A stretch of DNA of 64,000 nucleotides. It comes from CAYNRE01 sp964399535 (lineage in GTDB: Bacteria > Planctomycetota > Planctomycetia > Pirellulales > CAYNRE01). The position numbers and the translations under genes are program-made. A model generated the notes under the pieces. That model saw only the letters and a list, made by a program, of their open reading frames with translations, had not been told where the DNA came from and searched no databases. Location: positions 248,001 to 312,000 of the forward strand of contig CAYNRE010000032.1 of assembly GCA_964399535.1 (NCBI GenBank), in the 5' to 3' direction. Below are positions 44,323-52,997 of the stretch, in pieces (the first letter of the stretch is position 1; every line of letters starts with the position of its first letter).

Positions 44323-44551
44323 CGGTACATGGGTTTAGGACCATGCCGGCCGCCTTGGGAACGGCTCAGGGGGCCAGGTTCGCACAGCCCCAGCGGGTCC
44401 GGGCCGGCCGTCCGAGCTTCGCGCACTCCCAGCGGGTGGCACAACCGCAACACCAATCCATCAAGTCGCTCCCACCGTCGTCCGCACGGCCATCGGGCGC
44501 GGTGGGAGCGCACCGGTCTCAGTTTCCTCTCCTGGTGGAGGTTTTCGGTCG

Positions 44552-45937
44552 ATGAACGGGTCCTTTAGTTGCATCCGTCGGGCAAACATCTGCCTCGTGG
44601 CGGCGTTGATCGCCTGCGGCTGGGCGAGCCAGCAAGCGCAGGGGCAGGCCAATAACGGGCAGGCCGGTGTCGTCGTCGACGCCAGCGGGGTGCTGCGCAA
44701 GTCGATTCAGTCCGATCCCACCGGCCAGCTTACCCGGCAGCGCTTGGCCGCGGCCAAGTCGGCCCTCTCGCACGAGGTGGCCGAACCCAGCGCGCTGCGC
44801 AAGGTTTCGCTGAACCGGCTGGAGAAGGCGCTGGCGGCCCTGGTGCAGTCCGACCGCCCCCCCACCGTTGAAATGCGCTATCTGGCCGGCCTGACCCGGG
44901 TGAAGTACGTCTTCCTTTACCCGGACAGCGGCGACATCGTGCTCGCCGGGCCCGCCGAGGGTTGGATGGAAGACCTCTCGGGCCGGGTTCGTGGAATGAT
45001 CACCGGTCGCCCCGTGATCGAACTGCAAGACCTGGCCGCCGCCATGCGACTTTACCCGCCCGAGGGAGACGGAGGGATCGTAATCGGCTGTTCGATCGAC
45101 CCCACCGCCGAAGGCCTGGCCCGAATGCAGGAGTTCCTGCGGCAAATCGGCACGACGATCGGGCCCAACGATCAGGATCACATCGTCGAAGGTTTGCGAA
45201 CCAGCCTGGGGCTGCAGAATGTGCGGGTGCTCGGCGTCTCGCCCACCACGCACTTCGCCCAGGTGCTGGTCGAAGCCGACTATCGGATGAAACTAATCGG
45301 CATCGGCCTGGAGCGCCCGCCGGTGCGCATGGCTAGCTTTGTCGACAAAGCCAATCCCTCGGACGTGGGCCGCAATGCGCTGCAGCGCTGGTACTTCACC
45401 CCGAACTACGATTGCGTTCGGATGAGCGACGATGCCCTGGCCATGGAGCTGGTGGGCGACGGGGTCAAGCTGGTCGGCGAGGACGAAGTCGTCAGCGCCG
45501 GGGGAGACCGCCGCCGAGCCTCGAAGGGAAGCCGGGCCAGCCAGGCGTTCGTGGCCGATTTCACCCGCAAGTACCCCGAGCTGGCCTCGAAAGAGCCCGT
45601 CTACGCCCAGTTGCGAAACCTGATCGATCTGTCGATCGTCGCCGCCTATCTGCAGCAACAAGGCTATTACGACCAGGTGGGCTGGACCGCCAGCACGCTT
45701 CGCGACGAACAGCAGCTTCCCATCGAGACCTACCGGGCCCCGGTTCAGGTCGAGACGGTGGTCACGGCCGTCTGGAAGGGAATCACGCTGATGACCCCGG
45801 TCGGGGGTGGCGTGAACGTACAGGCCGAGTTGGCCCTGGACCCGTCGCGGATGCTGCCCGACGAAGAAGGGCAGGTGCAAAAGGTGCGCGAGTCCACTCC
45901 GGTCGAGCTGGCCGAGGGCCAGTGGTGGTGGGACTAA
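44552..45937 (+). CDS. DUF1598 secreted protein, planctomycete-specific
   Basis: A 461-aa exported protein with a signal peptide (about 1-32, ending in AQGQA). The mature chain matches the DUF1598 proteins I know from planctomycetes: RLEKALAALVQSDRPPTVEM, VKYVFLYPDSGDIVLAGPAE, GCSIDPTAEGLARMQEFLR, SLGLQNVRVLGVSPTTHFAQ, VLVEADYRMKLIGIGLE and QRWYFTPNYDCVRMSDDALA. Its role is unknown. GGTGGAGG ten bases before the ATG at 44552 supports the start. It has its own promoter candidate and is convergent with the LptD-like gene. Confidence 0.88.
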   Translation: MNGSFSCIRRANICLVAALIACGWASQQAQGQANNGQAGVVVDASGVLRKSIQSDPTGQLTRQRLAAAKSALSHEVAEPSALRKVSLNRLEKALAALVQSDRPPTVEMRYLAGLTRVKYVFLYPDSGDIVLAGPAEGWMEDLSGRVRGMITGRPVIELQDLAAAMRLYPPEGDGGIVIGCSIDPTAEGLARMQEFLRQIGTTIGPNDQDHIVEGLRTSLGLQNVRVLGVSPTTHFAQVLVEADYRMKLIGIGLERPPVRMASFVDKANPSDVGRNALQRWYFTPNYDCVRMSDDALAMELVGDGVKLVGEDEVVSAGGDRRRASKGSRASQAFVADFTRKYPELASKEPVYAQLRNLIDLSIVAAYLQQQGYYDQVGWTASTLRDEQQLPIETYRAPVQVETVVTAVWKGITLMTPVGGGVNVQAELALDPSRMLPDEEGQVQKVRESTPVELAEGQWWWD

Positions 45938-46049
45938 CCCGCTCGCCGCGGCGAACCCATTGGCCGGCACTCGGCTCCTCTGGGCCCGGCGGGCCGCTTC
46001 GCAAGAACCGAATCGCCGTCTAGCGCCTGGCGGGCGGTTTGCCCGCGGG

Positions 46050-49000
46050 CTACTCCAGCCCCGCGGCTCCCGCGATCGGCACCTGGGCCCCGCCGGCGCG
46101 ACCGAGCCGAGTATTGGGCAGGAAGCGGGGTTCGATCGAGACCATTGCTCCGACGTTGTTCTTGCTGGCGTCGACGTTGAAGCCCAGGCTGAAGAGCAGC
46201 GATTCGCCAATGCGGGTCAGCGTGCCGTACTGGCCGATATTGCCGTTGCCTCCCACGTCGACCGAAGTGCCCAGGGTGCTGACCCACTTGGGGCTCATCC
46301 GGTAACTGTAGGCGGCGTTGATCACCCGGCTGGAGATGGGCCCCTCGAGGTAATTGAAACCGACGAACAGGCTGCCGCGGGGCGGCCGGTTGAGAAACCC
46401 ACCGACCGAGATCGACTGGTTGCCGGCGGTGAAGAAATCGAACCCGCCGTTGGACAGTAGCGTAAACCGGTCTCCCACGTGCCAGCGGAAATCGTAGTCG
46501 ACCAGGCCGAAATCCTGCCCGAAGTTGTCGCGATCGGGGTCGGGAAACCAAACGGCGTTCGTATCGAACAGAATCCAGTCGACCACCCGCCGCTGGCCGG
46601 GCAGGCCCCGCTTGGTTTGCCAGCGCTGGGCCAACCCGAACCGCATCGCCATCAGGTCGTCGGCAATTTCGGCGGTGGGCGAGGTGACCCAGTTCTGAAT
46701 CCCGCTCCGCAGGGCGTAGCTGCGCTCATCGAATCGCGCGGGGATGGTGCTGCCAAAGGTGTTGATGGCGTACCGGCGGCGGAAATGCTCGATCGAGTCG
46801 TCGTCGGGATTGTCGTACAAGGGAAACTGGTCCAGGTCCTGATTGGCGTCGGCCACCGAGAATTCGGCGTCGAACACCGCTTTGTGGGCGATGCCGTGCA
46901 CGTTGAAAAGCTGGCTCTCCATCGCCGGATTCACGCGCCACATCGGGATGCTGCCGCGAATGCCCGCCTGGCCAAACGCCCGTTGAATGTCGTTTCCGGT
47001 AAGATCCTCTCCCCAGTGGCCCAGCTCGCCCAGCACATAGGGAACGAACTTGAAGGGGCCGGCCAAGAGGGGCATCTCCAGCGAATGGCGCGTCAGCACC
47101 CGCTCGCCGCTCGAGGTCACTTCCCAGGGCCGATACACCCACTTGGCGGCATCGGTGGGGTCATCGGGAAAACTGGCCACGCGCAGCCGGGCATAACCCA
47201 CCTGGCTGTGCTCCGACCAGTTGATGCGTCCGCCGAACAACGGTTGACCCAGCCAGAAATGGTCACCCCGCGGCAGCCACTCCGATTGGGTAAAGAATTG
47301 GTTCAGCCGCGTATCGGCGTTGATGCTCCAGGACGAATTCTGGTCGAAGTGCTTCAGTTCCAGTCCGGTCGACTGGTCCTTCAGTTGGTCCCATTCGCGC
47401 TCGTAATACTGCTCCAGGAAGTTGCGGTCGCTAAGCCAGCCCGCCTCGGCGGTGAGCAGATAGTTTCCGGTGAACTGCTGCCGGTGGCGGGTCAGATACC
47501 GGTAGCGGTAAAGTCGCTCGGGCCGGATGTCGCGGCGGTCGGAACCCAGGTTGTCGTTGCCCGTGTCGCGAATAAACCAGGAATCGATCATGCCATAGGC
47601 CGGTCCGCCAAAACCAAAAATATTGCTACGGTTGTAGGTCAGGGTTGGTCCGCCGGCCGGGCCGCGCTCGCTGAAGTAATCGAGGCTCAGATTCAAATCG
47701 GTTCCCTCGGGCGGATTGCGCATCCCGAATAGCTGAAACCCGTCCCAGTCGGTCATCACCTGGGTGCCGAAGATCCGGTCGCTGCGAAACTTCACGCGGC
47801 GGAACAACAGGTTGGGCTCCTCCAGGTCGGTGGCGAACCGCGGCCAGTAAAAGACCGGAACTTCGCTCAGGTAAACGAAGTTGTTTCGGCTCGTGGCCAG
47901 CCGCTGATGGTTCACCAGCGGTTCGCCATCGACCGAAATCTCGGGCTCGCCGGTGACCGGATCGACGACCGGTTGCTGCGAGTCTTGAAAGTAAATCTCG
48001 CGGGATTGCAGCCGGTAGCCTGGCCGACCCAGGCGGCTGGTGGTGATAAAGGCATTCTGGGCCAGGAACTGGTCGCGCCCCAGTTGCCGGAACACGTCGG
48101 CCTTGAGCCGCACCAGGCCCGAGAACTGCGGCACCGGCGACAACAGTTCGGCGTTGAGCACCGTGCCCACCTCGGCGTTCACGTCGTAGTACATCTGCTC
48201 GGCCCGCACCACGCGATCTCCCTGGCGGAAGTCGATGTTGCCCTCCATGTAGATTTCCAGCGGGGCGCTGGCGTCGTCGAGCACCTGCCCCGACAGGTCG
48301 GGCTGAGCATCCCCCCCTTTCCAAATCACCATCCGGTCGGTCGAAATATCGACCTGCCCCAACCCGGGCACGCCGTCGATGATGAGCGTTACCCCGCGGT
48401 CGATCACCGTAATCCACTCGGTCCCGCCGATGCTCTGGAACGACTCGATGGTGGGCAACGTGGTGCTCCGCGGAAAGGCGCGCAGCCGCCGGGTGCCGGC
48501 CGGCGGCCCGGGGTTCGGGGCCGGCAGGTTCTCGCCCGGTTGAAACTGCGTGCGGCGAATCACCCCCGTGCCCGCGTCGCGGCGAGCCACGGCCCGGCCA
48601 TAGATTTCCGGCCGGGTGGCCGAGTCCGGAAGCTGCTGAGCCACTCTCAGGTCGATGCGGTCGGTGGAATAGAACCGTCCCAGCCAGGCACGATCGCGCA
48701 ACTGGGTCGAATCGCTCGCGTCGCGAGCCGCGATCTCCACTTTTCCTTCCAGGTACGCGGTCACTTTGTTGCGCGGGGCCCCCAAGGCCCCCGGGCTGCG
48801 ATCGATCCACAACACGGCCTGTTCGGCCCGCGCGGCGCTGCCGCCTTGTTGAATCGAGAGCTCGCCGCTGAGCAGCCAGACCTCTTCACGCCCCTCGACC
48901 CAGCGCTGAGCGCTCGCCGCGGTAATGGTGACTGGCGCCGCGGAGTCGGCGGCGGGAAGCTGCACTTCGATCGCGCGCGAGCGCGCCACGGGCAGCGCCA

Positions 49001-49094
49001 CGGAGAACAGCGCGACCAGCACCGCCGTCAGCAGCCCGCGCACCCACCGGCGCGCAGCACCACCCGAGAGCGCGACCGGCCATCGCGCGCGCAT
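46050..49094 (-). CDS. LptA/LptD-like outer-membrane LPS-assembly protein
   Basis: A 1014-aa outer-membrane protein. After a signal sequence (about 20-42) there are two OstA/LptA-like beta-jellyroll segments: WLLSGELSIQQGGSAARAEQ to NKVTAYLEGKVEIAARD, then QVDISTDRMVIWKGGDAQPD to LEIYMEGNIDFRQGDRVVRA. A segment like LptD follows (VPVFYWPRFATDLEEPN), with many amphipathic strands typical of a barrel (YRYRYLTRHRQQFTGNYLL, GYARLRVASFP, RFTLLSNGGFDFFTAGNQ, VINAAYSYRMSPKW). The protein is larger than proteobacterial LptD (about 780 aa), and fuses the bridge and barrel functions. ATG at 49094 is used; GTG one codon earlier is possible. A near-consensus promoter lies 180 bp upstream. With LptB at 8189 it indicates LPS-type transport. 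Confidence 0.78.
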   Translation of the reverse strand: MRARWPVALSGGAARRWVRGLLTAVLVALFSVALPVARSRAIEVQLPAADSAAPVTITAASAQRWVEGREEVWLLSGELSIQQGGSAARAEQAVLWIDRSPGALGAPRNKVTAYLEGKVEIAARDASDSTQLRDRAWLGRFYSTDRIDLRVAQQLPDSATRPEIYGRAVARRDAGTGVIRRTQFQPGENLPAPNPGPPAGTRRLRAFPRSTTLPTIESFQSIGGTEWITVIDRGVTLIIDGVPGLGQVDISTDRMVIWKGGDAQPDLSGQVLDDASAPLEIYMEGNIDFRQGDRVVRAEQMYYDVNAEVGTVLNAELLSPVPQFSGLVRLKADVFRQLGRDQFLAQNAFITTSRLGRPGYRLQSREIYFQDSQQPVVDPVTGEPEISVDGEPLVNHQRLATSRNNFVYLSEVPVFYWPRFATDLEEPNLLFRRVKFRSDRIFGTQVMTDWDGFQLFGMRNPPEGTDLNLSLDYFSERGPAGGPTLTYNRSNIFGFGGPAYGMIDSWFIRDTGNDNLGSDRRDIRPERLYRYRYLTRHRQQFTGNYLLTAEAGWLSDRNFLEQYYEREWDQLKDQSTGLELKHFDQNSSWSINADTRLNQFFTQSEWLPRGDHFWLGQPLFGGRINWSEHSQVGYARLRVASFPDDPTDAAKWVYRPWEVTSSGERVLTRHSLEMPLLAGPFKFVPYVLGELGHWGEDLTGNDIQRAFGQAGIRGSIPMWRVNPAMESQLFNVHGIAHKAVFDAEFSVADANQDLDQFPLYDNPDDDSIEHFRRRYAINTFGSTIPARFDERSYALRSGIQNWVTSPTAEIADDLMAMRFGLAQRWQTKRGLPGQRRVVDWILFDTNAVWFPDPDRDNFGQDFGLVDYDFRWHVGDRFTLLSNGGFDFFTAGNQSISVGGFLNRPPRGSLFVGFNYLEGPISSRVINAAYSYRMSPKWVSTLGTSVDVGGNGNIGQYGTLTRIGESLLFSLGFNVDASKNNVGAMVSIEPRFLPNTRLGRAGGAQVPIAGAAGLE

Positions 49095-49269
49095 CACTAC
49101 CCGAGTCTGGGAGGAACCCTCACACCCGAACAGACCGGTACCCTGACTTGTTGGGTAAGACCGTGCCTCGGCCCAAGGGCCGCGCCGGACCTACGGCGAC
49201 CTGCGACAAGAGACGGAACTCGAAGAGAGAAAAGTTGTTGCGCGATGAGATCGAGAAAGAAGCGGGCGG

Positions 49270-49299
49270 ATTATAGGTCTGGGTTTCTCCGGTGGTCAA
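49270..49299 (-). promoter_or_regulatory. Near-consensus promoter of the LptD-like gene
   Basis: On the minus strand TTGACC and a perfect TATAAT are separated by 18 bp. Transcription would begin near 49263, leaving a leader of about 169 nt before the ATG. Confidence 0.65.
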
Positions 49300-49301
49300 G
49301 G

Positions 49302-49334
49302 CTGGTTACCACTGGCCACGTGCGACGTAACCAG
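49302..49334. repeat. Inverted repeat just upstream of the LptD-like promoter
   Basis: CTGGTTAC (49302-49309) and GTAACCAG (49327-49334) form a perfect 8-bp dyad beginning three bases from the -35 box and ending 14 bp from the stop of the glycosyltransferase gene. It could be an operator or a terminator hairpin without a U-run. Confidence 0.45.
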
Positions 49335-49348
49335 TTGATACCATTGAT

Positions 49349-50638
49349 TTAACGATCCGAGTTCGGCCGGCCGGAGCCGGGCCAACCGGCCGCCGCCAGA
49401 AGCGAAACCACTCCTATCAGGGGGGCTCGCATTCGCATGTCGGTCCAATAAAACGCGTGGGCCAGCGTGAACGACACCACCATCAATGCCGCCCAGGGCC
49501 AAGGGCCCGACCACCCGGCGCTTCGCAAACGCCAGACTCCCCGGCAGGCCAACAGCGTGACGCCGGCATACCACAGGCCAATTCCCCACCGGGTCCATCG
49601 GTCCGCCGCCGACTCTTCGAGCGAACGGGGCTGCGGCACCCAACCCCAGAAGCGGCGCAGCCGGTAGGCGGCCGCGCGCAAAAAATCACGAGGGCGCGCG
49701 GCAATCGTTTGCCAGGCCAGAGCGTACGCCTGGCGGTCGTACTCAGCCTGGCGCGGGCCATTGAACCAAGGGTATCGGCGCTGCTGCTCGGCGTCGAAGT
49801 CGGCCGAATTCCAGGGCAGCCGTCGATCGCCCTGGTCGAGGTAGTCGTAAAACCCCGGATTATTGGCCAAGAGCAGCGTGTAGCCGCCGTGCGAGGTGAG
49901 CCCAATAGGGCGGCCAAAGACCCAGAGGTTGCGCAGGGTCCAGGGTGCCATTGCCAGGCCCACGGCGCTGCCGAGAAACACCAACCACCACAATCGCTGG
50001 CGAAGGGTGTCGCAGCGCCAAAGCAGCCAAAGCAGCCAAAGCAGGCCGGTCACGGCGAAAGTGGGCCGGCAGAGCATGGCTGCCGCCAGGGCCAGCCCCG
50101 CGGCGATGGCCCTGCTCGCCCGGCGATCGAAAGGCAACTCGCACCAGAGGGCCAACAGCACCGCGGCCAGCAGCGTGGCCAGCGTTTCGGTCATCACCAG
50201 GGTCGACTGCCGCACCAAGAGCGGGTCGATCGCCACCAAAGCGCCGGCCACCCAGCCCGCGGTGATTCCCAGCGCTCGCTGGGCCAGCCGCGCCGTCAGC
50301 GCGACAGTGACAAGCCCGGCAGCCAGGTGGCCAACCCCCAGCGTCCACCACGGCACGGTTTCGATCCAACCGCCGGCCGCCACGCAAAGCGGATACAGCG
50401 GAGGCCGGTAGGCCACGGGCTGGCCGTCGTAACCGAAAACCCCGGTTTGCAAGAAACCGAGCGCCAGGCGGCGGTAGCCATCGGGGTCGGCGGCAAAGGC
50501 ATCGCCGGCGGCCCACCAGGCGCCCGCGCGCACCGCGACCGTGGCCCCGAGCAGGAGCACCATTTTACGGGTAAACGCGGGCGATCGGCTTGGGTTCGCG
50601 CCGCCAGCGGCCCGATCGGGTTTGGGTTTCGCGGTCAC
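49349..50638 (-). CDS. GT-C glycosyltransferase (ArnT/PMT-like, GT39-type)
   Basis: A 429-aa polytopic inner-membrane protein with about ten helices. The first periplasmic loop contains the acidic catalytic region DPDGYRRLALGFLQTGVFG, followed by YRPPLYPL, the typical proline-rich stretch of ArnT/PMT-type transferases that use polyprenyl-phosphate sugars. VAIDPLLVRQSTLVMTETLA and MAPWTLRNLWVFGRPIGLTS are also characteristic. It likely glycosylates lipid A, a polysaccharide or a protein on the outer face of the membrane; the acceptor is unknown. The start is uncertain: GTG at 50638 is used, TTG at 50653 and ATG at 50563 are alternatives. A stretch encoding LLWLLWLLW comes from three 9-bp repeats. 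Confidence 0.85.
   Translation of the reverse strand: MTAKPKPDRAAGGANPSRSPAFTRKMVLLLGATVAVRAGAWWAAGDAFAADPDGYRRLALGFLQTGVFGYDGQPVAYRPPLYPLCVAAGGWIETVPWWTLGVGHLAAGLVTVALTARLAQRALGITAGWVAGALVAIDPLLVRQSTLVMTETLATLLAAVLLALWCELPFDRRASRAIAAGLALAAAMLCRPTFAVTGLLWLLWLLWRCDTLRQRLWWLVFLGSAVGLAMAPWTLRNLWVFGRPIGLTSHGGYTLLLANNPGFYDYLDQGDRRLPWNSADFDAEQQRRYPWFNGPRQAEYDRQAYALAWQTIAARPRDFLRAAAYRLRRFWGWVPQPRSLEESAADRWTRWGIGLWYAGVTLLACRGVWRLRSAGWSGPWPWAALMVVSFTLAHAFYWTDMRMRAPLIGVVSLLAAAGWPGSGRPNSDR
50017..50043. repeat. Three-copy 9-bp tandem repeat inside the GT-C gene
   Basis: GCCAAAGCA is present three times in a row. On the coding (minus) strand it gives repeated Leu-Leu-Trp triplets in a transmembrane helix, so its copy number could change without shifting the frame. 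Confidence 0.8.
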
Positions 50639-50723
50639 GCGGCGATTGTACAATGCAGCACCTTGGTGCGTACCGGCCCCCGGGCCGCCAGCCCGCGTTC
50701 TGCTGCCCTATCGACGAGCTCTC

Positions 50724-52997
50724 ATGACTTCACCCCGGCTCACCGACCGCATCACCGCCTGGCTCGTACGCTGGCGATGGGTTGGGTTGTTGCTGGCCGG
50801 CGTGCTCTGCGCTCTGAGTTGGGGCCCCTCGGGTTCGCTCCAGTTCGACCGCTCGATCGAAAACATGTTTCCGGCCGACCACCCGCTGCTGGTGCCGTTT
50901 CGACGGGCCAAGCGCATCTTTGGCGGGCACGAAATTGCCTTGGCCGCTTACGTCGATTCGGAGCTGCTTACCAGCCAGGGGATGGAGCGGCTCGAGCGAC
51001 TAACGCAGTCGCTGGGTGAGGTGCCCGGCGTAACCGACGTGCTCAGCCTGACCAGCACCCCCGCCGGCACCGAATTGATTCATACGCCGCTCTTGGAGTC
51101 GTTCCTCACGCTGCTCGAAGGCTACACGGTGGGGGCCGATCGCCAGACCGCGGCCGTGGTCTGCATGCTCGAAAGCGAAGATCGGGCCACGGTCGATCGT
51201 GAGCAAACGGTCGACGAGCTGCGCCGCCGCGTGGTGGCCCACGACGCCAGCGGGGTGCTCACCGGCGAGCCGGTGATGGTGGTCGACGGATTCCGCTACC
51301 TGGAAGAAGACGGGTTGCTGTTGGGGCGGGCCTCGACCGTGCTGCTAATGGGCACCATCGTGCTGTGCTTTCGCAGCCTGCGGTGGGTAATCGTGCCGAT
51401 GGCCGTGGTGAATGTCACGCTGCTCCTGACCAAGGGGTTGCTGGCCGCCGGTCGCTTTCGACTGAGTATGGTCAGCTCGATGCTGTGGGCCATTATTACC
51501 GTGGTGGGCGTGGGCATGGTGGTTCACATCATCCTGCGATTCCGCGAGGAACGGCATCGCGGCCTGGGCCCGCGCGAGGCGCTGCTGGCCTGCGGGGGCG
51601 TGCTCCTGATGCCGATCGTATGGACCTGTTTGACCGATACCGCCGGCTTCGGCGCGCTGCTGGCCGCCAAGGTGGGGCCGGTCCAGGACTTCGGCAAAAT
51701 GATGACCCTGGGGTCGCTGCTCTCGCTGCTAAGCGTGGCGATGGTGCTGCCGGGCCTGGCCCTGGCTGGCCATTTCGATCCTGATCCGCAGCGGGCCTGG
51801 GGCGAACGGGCACTCGACCTGGGCCTGAGCCGCGTGGTGCGCACCGTGGAACGCTGGCCACGCCTGATCGGCCTTTTCGTTGTGCTCTCGGTGGGCGGGG
51901 CCATGCTGGGCTACTTGTGGCTCGACGTCGAAACCGACTTCACCAAGAACTTCCGCGCCTCGAGCCCCGTAGTTCGCTCGTACCAGTTCGTCGAAACCCG
52001 GCTCGGGGGCGCGGGTGTGTGGGAAGTCTTTCTCCCGGCGCCGGACCAGCTCGACCGGCCGTTTCTCGATCGCGTGCGCCGTTTGGAAAACCGCCTGCGC
52101 AGCGAGGTGATTGTCGAGAACGAAGCCGGCCAACCGGTGCCAGGCCTGACTAAAGTGCTGAGCCTGACCGACTGCCTGGATAGCCTGGGCCTGCCGCCTG
52201 AGATTCCCCTGGAGTTTTCGCTGCAACAGTTCGCCCAGCAGATGCCCGCGGTGTGGCACAGCTTGTGGGGGGAAGACCCCGACCTGGCCGGGCAGCACTA
52301 CCTGCGGATCATGCTCCGGGCTCGCGAGCGGCAGCCCTCGTCGCAGAAGAATCTGCTCATCGACACGGTAACGCGCATCACCCGCGAGGAGTTTCCCGAC
52401 GCCGAGGTGACCGGTTTCTTCATTCTGCTCACGAACCTGATCGACAGCATGATCGGCGACCAATGGACCACGTTTGCCATTGCCTCGGCCCTCATCGCGG
52501 TGATGATGCTGGTGGCCTTCGGCAGCCCCGCCCTGACCGTGGCCGCCATGATTCCCAACCTGATTCCCAATCTGACGGTCATCGGGTTGATGGGCTGGAT
52601 GGGGCTGCGAATCAACATGGGGGCCGCCATGATCGCCGCGGTCTCGATGGGGCTGGCGGTCGATTCCTCGGTGCACTACATCACCGAGTTTCGCCACTTC
52701 CGACGCCAGGGGCTTTCGGTCTTCGAAGCCATCGCCACGGTGCATCAGAGCGTGGGCCGGGCCGTCGTGTTCTCCACGCTGGCGCTTATGGTGGGCTTTA
52801 GCGCACTGTGCCTGAGCCAGTTCGTGCCGCTGATTTACTTCGGCGTGCTGGTCAGCGTATCGCTCTTTGGCGGTATGCTTTCGAACCTGATCGTGCTGCC
52901 GCTCTTGCTGCGACTGCTTGCGCCCGACGAGCCGCTCGCAGGCCCCCACGCGAAATCGGCCGAGGGTCGGGCAACCATCGAAACGGCCGCGCCATGA
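50724..52997 (+). CDS. RND/MMPL-family transporter (HAE3-like), second copy type
   Basis: A 757-aa inner-membrane exporter of the RND/MMPL superfamily. The first half has helix VRWRWVGLLLAGVLCALSW, a periplasmic domain with SIENMFPADHPLLVPFRRAK, and helices from about 200; the second half has VMMLVAFGSPALTVAAMIPN and the relay segment MGLAVDSSVHYITEFRHFRR. Conserved GxxxD residues in this last motif match the proton path. It differs from the transporter at 37486-39894 throughout, so the two are paralogues but not recent copies. The ATG at 50724 is the start of the conserved N-terminus. Its stop overlaps the start of the RlmM-like gene (ATGA). The cargo is unknown. Confidence 0.9.
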   Translation: MTSPRLTDRITAWLVRWRWVGLLLAGVLCALSWGPSGSLQFDRSIENMFPADHPLLVPFRRAKRIFGGHEIALAAYVDSELLTSQGMERLERLTQSLGEVPGVTDVLSLTSTPAGTELIHTPLLESFLTLLEGYTVGADRQTAAVVCMLESEDRATVDREQTVDELRRRVVAHDASGVLTGEPVMVVDGFRYLEEDGLLLGRASTVLLMGTIVLCFRSLRWVIVPMAVVNVTLLLTKGLLAAGRFRLSMVSSMLWAIITVVGVGMVVHIILRFREERHRGLGPREALLACGGVLLMPIVWTCLTDTAGFGALLAAKVGPVQDFGKMMTLGSLLSLLSVAMVLPGLALAGHFDPDPQRAWGERALDLGLSRVVRTVERWPRLIGLFVVLSVGGAMLGYLWLDVETDFTKNFRASSPVVRSYQFVETRLGGAGVWEVFLPAPDQLDRPFLDRVRRLENRLRSEVIVENEAGQPVPGLTKVLSLTDCLDSLGLPPEIPLEFSLQQFAQQMPAVWHSLWGEDPDLAGQHYLRIMLRARERQPSSQKNLLIDTVTRITREEFPDAEVTGFFILLTNLIDSMIGDQWTTFAIASALIAVMMLVAFGSPALTVAAMIPNLIPNLTVIGLMGWMGLRINMGAAMIAAVSMGLAVDSSVHYITEFRHFRRQGLSVFEAIATVHQSVGRAVVFSTLALMVGFSALCLSQFVPLIYFGVLVSVSLFGGMLSNLIVLPLLLRLLAPDEPLAGPHAKSAEGRATIETAAP

